Positions 15,624 through 21,931 of a stretch of 21,931 nt of DNA are shown in pieces. The position numbers and the translations under genes were made by a program. Numbering within the stretch: position 1 is the first letter of the stretch; the number at the start of each line of letters is the position of its first letter. The notes beneath the pieces were generated by a model. The model searched no databases and was not told the DNA's origin. It worked only from the letters and a program-made list of their open reading frames with translations. Source of the stretch: GCA-003244245 sp035997545 (GTDB taxonomy: Bacteria > Actinomycetota > Actinomycetes > Mycobacteriales > Pseudonocardiaceae); contig DASYIL010000183.1 in the NCBI GenBank assembly GCA_035997545.1, positions 1 to 21,931 of the forward strand, written 5' to 3'.

Positions 15624-16703
15624 TCAGGCGCCTGCCGCGGACAGTGCCCCGCATGCCCCGCAGGCGGCGCAGCCGGCCTGCTGGTCGGCGCCGATCATGC
15701 CGGCGTCGCGCAGCGCCGCGGCGACCCGCTCGGTGACGTACCGGACCAGCGCCGCGGCCGGTGCTCCGATCCCGTCGCGGCGGGCAAGCGTGCCGGTCAT
15801 CGGACGGAAGGGCACCACAAACGGGTACACCCCCCGCTCGATCAACCGTCGCGCGCCGGCGATCAGCTCGTCGGGATCCTCGCCCAGCCCCACCAGGAGG
15901 TAGGTGGACACTCGGTTGCGACCGAACACCCGCACGGCCTCGTCCCAGGCCGCCTCGTAGTCGGCCATCGGCACCGATCCCTTGCCGGGCATCCACCGCC
16001 GGCGCACCTCGTCGTCGAGCGATTCGACGTGGATGCCAATCGCCGTCGCGCCCGCTTCGCGTAGGTCGGCCAGGACGGTGAGGTCGGCCGGTGGCTCGAT
16101 CTGCACCTGGATGGGCAGCCCGGGCACCGCCTCAAGTACTGCCCGCACGCAGCGGACGAGGTTGCGGGCGCCTCGATCGGGACCGCTCGTGGTGCCGGTC
16201 GTCATCACCATCTGCTTGATCCCGTCCAGCTGGACCGCCGCCTGCGTCACCTCGGCCAGCTGGGCGGGGGTCTTCGCGGCGATCGTGGCGCCGGCTCGCA
16301 GCGACTCCTCGATGGTGCAGAACCGGCAGCGCTGGTCCTCGGCGTAGCGGATGCAGGTCTGCACCACCGTGGTGGCCAGCACGTTCGCCCCGTGCAGCCG
16401 GGCGATCTGTTCGTAGGGCACACCGTCGGCGGTGACCAGGTCGTAGAACCGGGGCCGGGCGACGAGCTGCAGCGACAGCCCGGTGTCCAGCTCGCCGAGG
16501 AAGATCCGGCCGTCGTGCAGCCGGTAGGGGCTGTCGGGGTTGCGAGGCAATGCGGCATTGGCACCGTCAACGAGCACGTGACCGTCGTCGCTGGGTCCGG
16601 CCCCGTCCGGCCGACTCACCGGCGCGTGCATCCGCACGCCCTGCAGAGCGATATCGACCCGAGTCGACAATCTCTCAGTCGTGGTGTCGGTGCCAACGCG
16701 CAC
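15624..16703 (-). CDS. MSMEG_0568-type radical SAM protein
   Basis: Predicted [4Fe-4S] radical S-adenosylmethionine enzyme, 359 residues. The cluster cysteines are spaced unusually for the superfamily: Cys117-x8-Cys126-x2-Cys129 (TCIRYAEDQRCRFCTIEE) instead of C-x3-C-x2-C. The barrel continues with VMTTGTTSGPDRGARNL (the GGE-like region) and later strands such as TYLLVGLGED. The last 20 residues hold Cys345-x2-Cys348-x2-Cys351 (GCAACGACG), which could bind a second cluster or metal. The GTG start at 16703 is fixed by AGGAGG five bases upstream, within the end of the preceding gene. It lies between the Sll0783-type gene (nine-base gap) and the GNAT fusion (two-base gap). The substrate is unknown; related clusters make this the most likely carbon-skeleton-modifying step. 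Confidence 0.9.
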   Translation of the reverse strand: MRVGTDTTTERLSTRVDIALQGVRMHAPVSRPDGAGPSDDGHVLVDGANAALPRNPDSPYRLHDGRIFLGELDTGLSLQLVARPRFYDLVTADGVPYEQIARLHGANVLATTVVQTCIRYAEDQRCRFCTIEESLRAGATIAAKTPAQLAEVTQAAVQLDGIKQMVMTTGTTSGPDRGARNLVRCVRAVLEAVPGLPIQVQIEPPADLTVLADLREAGATAIGIHVESLDDEVRRRWMPGKGSVPMADYEAAWDEAVRVFGRNRVSTYLLVGLGEDPDELIAGARRLIERGVYPFVVPFRPMTGTLARRDGIGAPAAALVRYVTERVAAALRDAGMIGADQQAGCAACGACGALSAAGA

Positions 16704-16708
16704 TGCCG

Positions 16709-16714
16709 CCTCCT
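16709..16714 (-). promoter_or_regulatory. Ribosome binding site for the radical SAM gene
   Basis: A perfect AGGAGG five bases before the GTG at 16703, overlapping the TAG stop of the preceding gene (16713-16715). It decides the start of the radical SAM gene and shows that it is translated from the same transcript. Confidence 0.65.
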
Positions 16715-17225
16715 AGAACATATAGGTGGAGTTGATGATCGCGCCCTTACGGGCGTAGTGGATCAATGCGTCTTGCACGTCGAGCGGGTGTGTCGGGATG
16801 ACGCCGTCGAGCAGGTCCTCTTCGCGAGCACCGTGCAGAGACAGGCCGAAACGGCAGCAGTACACCTTGCCGCCCTCCTTCATGAACGTCTTCAGCGAGT
16901 CGTTGATGTTGTGCTCACCGGGAAACGCCGAGTTCCCCGTGGTGGGGAAACCGCGGGTGGCCAGGCAGTTCAGCGACCCGGGGCCGTAGAAATAGATTGC
17001 CGACTCGAAGCCCTTCCGCTGCGCGCGGGTGGCCTGCAGGATTGCGACAAAACTGACCGAGGACTCGTGCGCGATTCCGTGCACGAGCGTGAAATACTCC
17101 TCGCCGTTCTCGGCCTGATAGTCCGGGAAGACTTTGGTCCCACCGTAGATGCTCGACCCTTCGGGCAGTGACGGGTGCGGGATCTCCTCAAGGCTCTGCT
17201 TCTCGATGTCGGTCAGATCGGCCAT
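16713..17225 (-). CDS. MSMEG_0572/Sll0783-type nitrogen starvation response protein
   Basis: A 170-residue protein of the family typified by Synechocystis Sll0783, which is induced by nitrogen starvation and needed for normal polyhydroxybutyrate accumulation there. Recognisable parts are GGTKVFPDYQAENGEEYFTLVHGI near the N-terminus, YFYGPGSLNCLATRGFPTTGNSAFPGEHN in the middle, and KVYCCRFGLSLHG with a Cys pair near residue 122. The C-terminal half looks like a DsrE/DsrF fold, which would make the Cys functional; that is inference. The ATG at 17225 has AGGAGGA five bases upstream, fixing the start; the frame opens further to 17366 but would overlap the amidohydrolase gene. A 40-base gap separates it from the amidohydrolase, the largest gap in the operon, so a secondary promoter is possible. 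Confidence 0.9.
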   Translation of the reverse strand: MADLTDIEKQSLEEIPHPSLPEGSSIYGGTKVFPDYQAENGEEYFTLVHGIAHESSVSFVAILQATRAQRKGFESAIYFYGPGSLNCLATRGFPTTGNSAFPGEHNINDSLKTFMKEGGKVYCCRFGLSLHGAREEDLLDGVIPTHPLDVQDALIHYARKGAIINSTYMF

Positions 17226-17265
17226 GTGACTCCTCCTCATTCGGTTGACTGTAGACTTATGGAGT

Positions 17266-18093
17266 TTACCCGTAGAGCTCTTCGTATGTGCCGTAAAACA
17301 CCCGCTTGGCGAGCTCGCCGTCGCCGGTGGTCGCCCGCAGCTTCGCCAGTTCGCTGGTGAAATCACCCCAGGGCTGATCGCTGGCGAACAGGATCCGGTC
17401 GTGGCCCATCCCGCGCCGGTCGATCTCGCGGACCAACCAGTTCGGGGCGAATCCGATGGACCAGGACAGGTCGGTGTAGACGCGTTTGCCGGCTGCCACC
17501 CAGTCGAAGAACCGTGAGCCGATCAACTTGATGTGGCCACTCATGCCGCCCCCGAAGTGCACCAGATGGATCTTCACCGTGTCACCGTAGGAATCCACCA
17601 GGCGGCCCACCTCGTCGATATCCGAGCCCCCGCCGGGGGAGGTGTGCACGTGCACCACGAGGTCGTGGCGCCCCGCGACGTCGAAGATCTCATTAAGCTG
17701 CGGCGTGCATTCCTCGTCGGTGACCCGCCCACCGAGCAGGAAGCTCATCTTCAGCGCCCGCACCCCGGGCTCTTGAGCCAGCGCCAAGGCCTTGGCTGTC
17801 CGGTCGGCGTCGGCGGGCTTGGGCGAGACCCACAGCGCTGCCGTGATCCGGTCGTCGGTGCTGGCGGCCTCGATGACCAGTTCGTTAAAGGAGAATGCGA
17901 TGTCCGGGTCGGGCACGCCGTAGTTCGGAAGGACCAGCGCACGGTCGGTGCCCTCGGCGTCCATATCCGAGATCAGTTGGGCGATGGTGCCTCTGGCGGT
18001 CGTATCGGGGTTTACCGGAGGACCACCGTAGAACGGGAATGCTGGCAGCACTCCCAGATGACGGTGAGCGTCGAAGACACGTTGCTTGGGCAT
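17266..18093 (-). CDS. Amidohydrolase_2-family metal-dependent hydrolase
   Basis: A 275-residue TIM-barrel hydrolase of the ACMSD-like amidohydrolase type. Metal-site features appear in order: His10 and His12 in FDAHRHLG, HVHTSPGGGSD and KIHLVHFGGG in the middle of the barrel, and a late Asp in ILFASDQPWGD. It probably hydrolyses or decarboxylates a small molecule using one divalent metal. The ATG at 18093 starts five bases after the flavoprotein stop, with GAGG close upstream; an extension to 18198 would lie inside the flavoprotein gene. This family is not part of the core set I know for MSMEG_0565-0572 or Nit1C clusters, so it may be a lineage-specific addition. The substrate is unknown. 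Confidence 0.88.
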   Translation of the reverse strand: MPKQRVFDAHRHLGVLPAFPFYGGPPVNPDTTARGTIAQLISDMDAEGTDRALVLPNYGVPDPDIAFSFNELVIEAASTDDRITAALWVSPKPADADRTAKALALAQEPGVRALKMSFLLGGRVTDEECTPQLNEIFDVAGRHDLVVHVHTSPGGGSDIDEVGRLVDSYGDTVKIHLVHFGGGMSGHIKLIGSRFFDWVAAGKRVYTDLSWSIGFAPNWLVREIDRRGMGHDRILFASDQPWGDFTSELAKLRATTGDGELAKRVFYGTYEELYG

Positions 18094-18097
18094 GGCC

Positions 18098-19474
18098 TCA
18101 CGCCACCGTGCGGGGGGCGACCCAGTCGTCGTCCCGAGGATAGGTGTTCGTGGGGGTGCCCGCGATCCACCGGAACCAATGGTCGGGTTGGCTAGCACTG
18201 GTGATGATGCGCTCGCTCAAATACGCGGCGTCCTCGGCTACCCCGGACAGCCGGCCCGAGCCCCAGGTGTGCTGCCAGGGCAGCCCGATGAAGTACAGGC
18301 CAGGGCTGGCGGTGACACCCCGATCATAGGTTGGGTAGCCGCGGCCGTCGAACACCGGCACCTCGATCCACCGGTCGTCTCGACCGAACCCGGTGCTCCA
18401 GATCACGGAGCTGACACCGGTGTTGCCAAGATCCAGCTGGGTGTGCGCGGGCGCGGGTGCGGGCGCCCACACCGGTGTGTACCGCGGCTCGGTCACAGCG
18501 CTGATGTGGTGGGCAGCGATGTAGCTGTCGATGGAGTCCTTGATGCTCTCCGCCACCGCATCGGCGTTGTCCAGGTTACGTCCGAGGTCCGGTGCACACC
18601 GCAGCGTTGTGCCGGTCACCTCGACCAGCCGCCCGTAGAGCCGCATGCCGTCGCGGGCGAAGGCGCGCAGGTCGATGTCGCGCCCCCCGTCGCGACCGGT
18701 GACGTAATGGTTCACCCGGAAGCGCACCGTGTCCGCATCGGCGAATTCACTGACCGCCTTGCGGTAGTAACCGATGTCATCCAGCCAGGCCACCACGTCG
18801 CGGCCGCGGTAAAACCTGGCCACCCGCGGCGCGCTGCCCACCGCGAGGTGCACCTGGCGGCCAGCCAGGTGCAGGTCCTCGGCGATCTGGCAACCGGATT
18901 GCCCGGTGCCGACCACAAGCACCTCACCCGGCGGCAACTGGTCGGGGCCGCGGTACTGCGAGGAGTGGATCTGCGTCAGATGGTCCGGCAGCCGGTCAGC
19001 CAGCCGGGGGATCAGGGGCACCTGGTATGGCCCGGTAGCCAGCACGACCTGATCGGCGATCATTTCGCCACGGCTGGTGCCGACCAGGTAGCGGCCCTTC
19101 CGATCGCGGCGCAGCCGGATCGCCGCGACACCCTCGATCATCGGCGGGCCGAAGGACTTCACGTATCCCTCGATATATTGGACGATCTCGTCACGAGACA
19201 TGAAACCGTCCGGATCGTCCCCGGTGTACGGAAAGCCAGGTAGCTGGCACTGCCAATTCGGCGTCACTAGGCAGAACGAGCCCCACCGCCGGTCTCGCCA
19301 CTCGTGGCCGATGTGCTCACGCTCCAGCACGACGTGATCAACACTGCGTTGGGTGAGGCAGTAACTCATGGACAAGCCGGCCTGCCCGCCACCGACAATC
19401 ACCACCGAGCGCTGCACGCCATCGAGGTCGCCGCGAGCGCCGTCCCCGGTAGAAACTTTCGCGGTCAGAGCCAT
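18098..19474 (-). CDS. MSMEG_0569-type flavin-dependent oxidoreductase
   Basis: A 458-residue flavoprotein resembling flavin monooxygenases. The FAD-binding motif is VVIVGGGQAGLSMSY (about 24-38). The second dinucleotide motif is VLVVGTGQSGCQIAE (near 190), for NADPH. The FAD-closing segment is GLYFIGLPWQHTWGSGRLSG near 400, typical of the MSMEG_0569 family. It is the first gene of the operon. The ATG at 19474 is preceded by GGGAGGG at nine bases, supporting the start. The 20 residues before the FAD motif are polar and carry no signal peptide. In the Nit1C clusters of cyanide-using pseudomonads a flavoprotein (NitH) has the same place. It could oxidise an amine or nitrogen-carrying intermediate; this is inference. 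Confidence 0.9.
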   Translation of the reverse strand: MALTAKVSTGDGARGDLDGVQRSVVIVGGGQAGLSMSYCLTQRSVDHVVLEREHIGHEWRDRRWGSFCLVTPNWQCQLPGFPYTGDDPDGFMSRDEIVQYIEGYVKSFGPPMIEGVAAIRLRRDRKGRYLVGTSRGEMIADQVVLATGPYQVPLIPRLADRLPDHLTQIHSSQYRGPDQLPPGEVLVVGTGQSGCQIAEDLHLAGRQVHLAVGSAPRVARFYRGRDVVAWLDDIGYYRKAVSEFADADTVRFRVNHYVTGRDGGRDIDLRAFARDGMRLYGRLVEVTGTTLRCAPDLGRNLDNADAVAESIKDSIDSYIAAHHISAVTEPRYTPVWAPAPAPAHTQLDLGNTGVSSVIWSTGFGRDDRWIEVPVFDGRGYPTYDRGVTASPGLYFIGLPWQHTWGSGRLSGVAEDAAYLSERIITSASQPDHWFRWIAGTPTNTYPRDDDWVAPRTVA

Positions 19475-20098
19475 TGCTCGTATCCCTCCCTGGGCGATAT
19501 CTGCGCGGATCCATCCTACGATGTGCTCATTCCGCGTACCTTACTCGAGTGCAGAACTTAGTACAGAGGGCGATTGTTTCCGATCCGTTGCATCCGGAAC
19601 ATCGGCGTGTTGCAATAATCGCCGAATGTAACAGAATTATGACGAGACCCGCGCTCGCCGGTGGCTAGCAAGTCTGGTCAGCACTGCAGGCAGGGCTCCG
19701 GTAAAGTTGCGGGTTGCGGCGTGTCTGTGGATGACATGTCGATGATGCGGTAAGGAGCGGCCCGGACACTGGGGTATCGACAACCGACTGCGTAACGATC
19801 AGATCAAATTTGCCGCGGCGCTGGCACGGCAGATACGTGGCATCCACACGACATCCGGCGGCGGGTTGGGGCTACTGTCAACCTGCTGAGATAGCGTGCT
19901 CGATCATGTCCGGGATCGGGCTCACTGCTGGGGTGCACAGCTGCTCCCAAGCAGCGGCTACCTGGTTGTTCGCGAACCGGATACCATACTCGCCCTCTCT
20001 GGGCGGTGGCGCGGCCCGATCTCCCCGTTGGCGGTGTCCTGGACGCTGGCACTCAACGATCGACCCTAGTACTTGGGCTCGCCTGCCTGAATGAGAGC
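19475..20098. other. Gene-poor region upstream of the operon
   Basis: I see no convincing intact gene in these 624 bases, and the part nearest the operon (19475-19680) is more A/T rich than the genes. That part must carry the operon promoter. Several TANNNT hexamers occur on the minus strand, such as TAGGAT at 19518-19513 and TAAGGT at 19543-19538, but none has a good -35 partner. Between about 19888 and 20005 the minus strand reads EYGIRFANNQVAAAWEQL up to a stop. This resembles the start of actinobacterial RelE-like toxins but has no start codon and soon ends; it could be a toxin remnant. The rest shows scattered short frames only. Confidence 0.45.
19576..19591 (-). promoter_or_regulatory. 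Possible GlnR-like box upstream of the operon
   Basis: On the minus strand the bases read GCAAC, six bases, GAAAC. The GlnR half-box pair in actinobacteria is roughly GTnAC-n6-GAAAC, so one base differs. It lies about 100 bases before the first start codon, a suitable place for a nitrogen regulator. The second pair of the usual four-part box is not seen, so this is only a candidate. Confidence 0.2.
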
Positions 20099-20374
20099 TT
20101 ACATACCGCTCGTGATCGCCCGGATGACCGCCTTGCCCGCATGGGATGCACGCTCATCGCGTGCTGCCGCCATCTTCTTGGCCTCGTCCCGTGCCGCCCC
20201 CAGCACAGACATCACCTCATCAACCTTCCCCGGCTCCATGATTGCTTCCCAGGTGAACGGTGGTGATATCGACATCCACACCTTGCCTTGCACCACCGTC
20301 ACGACCACCGTCGCATCAACTCCCTGCATGCCTTTGACGGGGACTCTGCGGGTTATGCCGTGGCTGCGATCCAT
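20099..20374 (-). CDS. Small hypothetical protein
   Basis: A 91-residue frame from ATG 20374, ending in TAA at 20099-20101. It contains VTVVQGKVWMSISPPFTWEA, a short strand-rich stretch, then an amphipathic, Lys/Arg/Glu-rich helix (VDEVMSVLGAARDEAKKMAAARDERA). The residue pattern and codon use look like a real protein, but I recognise no family. Other starts are a TTG at 20404 and an ATG at 20329; none has a good ribosome site, so the start is uncertain. It is surrounded by decayed sequence and may not be expressed. Confidence 0.45.
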   Translation of the reverse strand: MDRSHGITRRVPVKGMQGVDATVVVTVVQGKVWMSISPPFTWEAIMEPGKVDEVMSVLGAARDEAKKMAAARDERASHAGKAVIRAITSGM

Positions 20375-20443
20375 CGACGCTCTGCGACACCAGTAGGACG
20401 GCAAGACAAACCGGGGAAGGCACGCCGCGGACTAAACTGGCTT

Positions 20444-20645
20444 TGTCAAGCTGATTTGGTCCCGGGGTGACGGTTTGTTTTGGCCCTACCCGTGCCGTGC
20501 TGGCCCGGTCATGAGGTGGCCTGTCGGGCGCGGGTGTGGGCGAGGCGGTAGCTGGTGGTGCCGGTTTCGATGATGTCGCCGTTGAAGGTGAGTCGGTCGA
20601 CGATCGCGGTGCAGAGTCGGGTGTCGGTGAAGGTTTTGGTCCAGT
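20444..20645 (-). mobile_element. IS21-family element remnant (istB 3' end and possible terminus)
   Basis: The minus strand from about 20645 to the stop at 20509-20511 encodes WTKTFTDTRLCTAIVDRL and then FNGDIIETGTTSYRLAHTRA, the C-terminal end of actinobacterial IstB helper ATPases. Only about 45 residues of the roughly 250-residue protein remain. The AAA+ core and the whole IstA transposase gene are missing. Beyond the istB stop, a sequence starting TGTCAAGCTGATTTGG at 20444 could be the element's terminal repeat, since IS21-type ends begin with TG, but the other end is lost and cannot be compared. The remnant joins directly to the broken gamma-glutamyltransferase gene near 20645-20655, suggesting a deletion between insertion element and target. 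Confidence 0.7.
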
Positions 20646-20649
20646 ACCC

Positions 20650-21813
20650 GGTCAGCGCGTGTGCAACCCGGTGTTGGCACAGACCTATCAGCGGATCGTG
20701 GCGCAGGCAGGATCGGCGGGACAGGACCGCCAGAGCCAGATCGACGCGGCGCACAAGGCCTTCTACATGGGTTTCGTCGCCGAGGCCATCGACAGGTTCA
20801 TGGCGACCAGTGAAGTGATCGATGCGACGGGCCGGCGCGGTCTGCTCAACGGTGAGGATCTGGCGGCCTGGAAACCAGGCATCGAGCAGCCCGCGACGTT
20901 CGACTACCGCGGGTACACCGTGCACAAGCCAGGACCACGGTCGCAGGGTCCGGTGTTCCTCCAGCAACTCGGCTTGCTGGAGAACTTCGACCTGGCGGCC
21001 ATGGGCGCCAACAGCTCCGAGTACCTGCACGCGGTGGTGGAGGCGGCCAAGCTGGCCTTCGCCGATCGCGAGGCATGGTACGGCGATCCCGAACACACCG
21101 ATGTACCGCTTGCGGCATTGCTCGACCGTGGCTACGCCGACGATCGACGTTCGCTCATTGGTACCGAGGCATCCGGCGTGCTGCGCCCTGGCTTACCACA
21201 CGGCCGGGTGGCATGGACACCGCCGGTCCTCGACCGCACGACGCTGCCGTCTAGCGCAGTTAGACACCGGTATACCGCAGTCGTGCAGCTAACGCCGTCC
21301 AGCGGCGACACCTGCTGTGACTGCCACCGATTCAGACGGAAACATGGTGGTCGCCACGCCGAGTGGCGGCTGGCTGAAGAGTTCACCTGTCGTACCCGGG
21401 CTCGGGTTCCCGCTCGGCACCCGAGGACAAACTGCTTGGCTCGTCGATGGCCACAACAATTCCCTCGCCCCGGCAAGCGACCAAGAACCACGCTGAGCCC
21501 CACCCTCGTGGTGCGGGACGACCGGCCCTACCTGGCGTTCGGTACACCCGGCGGAGACCAACAAGATCAGTGGACGCTCGGCTTCTTTCTCAACCACGTC
21601 GAGTTTGGTATGGGTCTGTAGGCCGCAGTCGAAGTGATAGAACGAAGGTGTGACCCGGCGGTAGCAGGGGAACTGCGACGCCGGGGACACAAGGTCGAAC
21701 TCGTAGACGACCACTCGCTGGGCAAGGTGTGCGTGACCGGCATGGCCCACGAGGGTCTAGTACTCGCAGTGGCCAGCCCGCGGGGTGCCCAGGCGTACGC
21801 GATTGCCCGCTGA
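20650..21813 (+). pseudogene. Gamma-glutamyltransferase-family pseudogene
   Basis: The sequence encodes the later part of a gamma-glutamyltransferase: NPVLAQTYQRIVAQAG, GLLNGEDLAAWKPGIEQPATF, GPVFLQQLGLLENFDLAAMG and AKLAFADREAWYGDPEHTDV. The N-terminal portion is missing; it is cut at the istB remnant. The nucleophile region GDTC (Thr codon 21310-21312) is followed at about 21315 by a loss of two bases. The next frame reads VTATDSDGNMVVATPSGGW. About 21468-21472 one more base is missing, restoring the first frame (GKRPRTTLSPTLVVRDDRPYLAFG). An in-frame TAG at 21619-21621 stands where the family has Gln, and about 25 residues seem deleted after it. The final RRRGHKVELVDDHSLGKV piece ends at TGA 21811-21813. 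The frame open across 20536-21621 is therefore not a working enzyme. Confidence 0.85.
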
Positions 21814-21900
21814 GTAGTTCACCCGCGACAGCCCCTCCAATGAGGTATCCCAGCCCAGGAGACGGATCTGTGCCCGAACCGAGGGCGCCCATGCTGGGGT

Positions 21901-21931
<31 letters not shown>

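Larger units (their letters stand above)
11371..19474 (-). other. Eight-gene operon of the MSMEG_0565-0572 / Nit1C type
   Basis: All eight genes run on the minus strand. Gaps or overlaps from the first gene are +4, +40, +9, +2, -4, -4 and -4 bases, so they are almost certainly one transcript. The set matches the conserved 'nitrogen starvation' cluster: glycosyltransferase, C-N hydrolase, GNAT/AIRS, radical SAM, flavoprotein and Sll0783-type protein. Differences from the usual set are a second, catalytically altered hydrolase, an added amidohydrolase and no recognisable MSMEG_0570-type gene. Related clusters have been linked to nitrogen starvation in Synechocystis and to cyanide assimilation in Pseudomonas. 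The product here is not known. Confidence 0.87.

Noticed and set aside
19757..19870. Possible ISAs1-type transposase end (PGHWGIDNRL)
   Set aside because: Only the HWGI-N-L pattern matches; the following residues do not resemble the family, so the match is probably chance.
20536..21621. Intact 361-residue gamma-glutamyltransferase
   Set aside because: Its first 40 residues are antisense of istB, a central part is out of frame, and the true C-terminus lies beyond a TAG, so the open frame is accidental.

Overview
The window is high-GC, strongly G/C-third-codon DNA from an actinobacterium. The block def / DUF3263 / LytR-C protein / CDC48-like ATPase matches, from memory, the Rv0429c-Rv0431 and Rv0435c neighbourhood of mycobacteria. 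This suggests Mycobacteriales or Pseudonocardiales; I cannot name a genus. The last 31 bases are a pure G run that looks like a contig-end artefact.

Layout. Positions 1-4431 hold housekeeping genes: a possible partial gene, an alpha/beta hydrolase, an HtrA-like protease, peptide deformylase, a DUF3263 protein, a LytR-C membrane protein and a 5'-truncated Doc toxin remnant. Positions 4432-8496 hold a two-domain CDC48-like AAA+ ATPase and an ABC-2 type exporter pair (ATPase and permease). Positions 8739-10633 hold a NarL-type response regulator and its histidine kinase, and 10785-11393 a DUF2269-like membrane protein. Positions 11371-19474 are one tightly packed minus-strand operon of eight genes. 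Positions 19475-21931 are decayed sequence: a gene-poor stretch, a small hypothetical gene, an IS21-family istB remnant and a broken gamma-glutamyltransferase gene.

The main item is the eight-gene operon. In transcription order it encodes an MSMEG_0569-type flavoprotein, an amidohydrolase, an MSMEG_0572/Sll0783-type protein, an MSMEG_0568-type radical SAM enzyme, a fused GNAT/AIR-synthase-like protein (MSMEG_0567/Sll0787 type), two tandem carbon-nitrogen hydrolases and an MSMEG_0565-type glycosyltransferase. This is a version of the conserved nitrogen-starvation / Nit1C cluster, known in cyanobacteria (sll0783-sll0787), mycobacteria and cyanide-using pseudomonads. Its product remains unclear to me. 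This copy has features I do not know from other copies. The nitrilase-superfamily gene is duplicated, and the second copy has lost the catalytic Cys (Asp) and the catalytic Glu (Asp), so it looks like a pseudoenzyme translated right behind its active twin. The active twin has the ICYD elbow typical of amidases and a short duplication before its catalytic Lys. An amidohydrolase has joined the operon, and the small MSMEG_0570-type gene is absent. The overlaps imply coordinated production of a multi-enzyme pathway that ends in glycosyl transfer.
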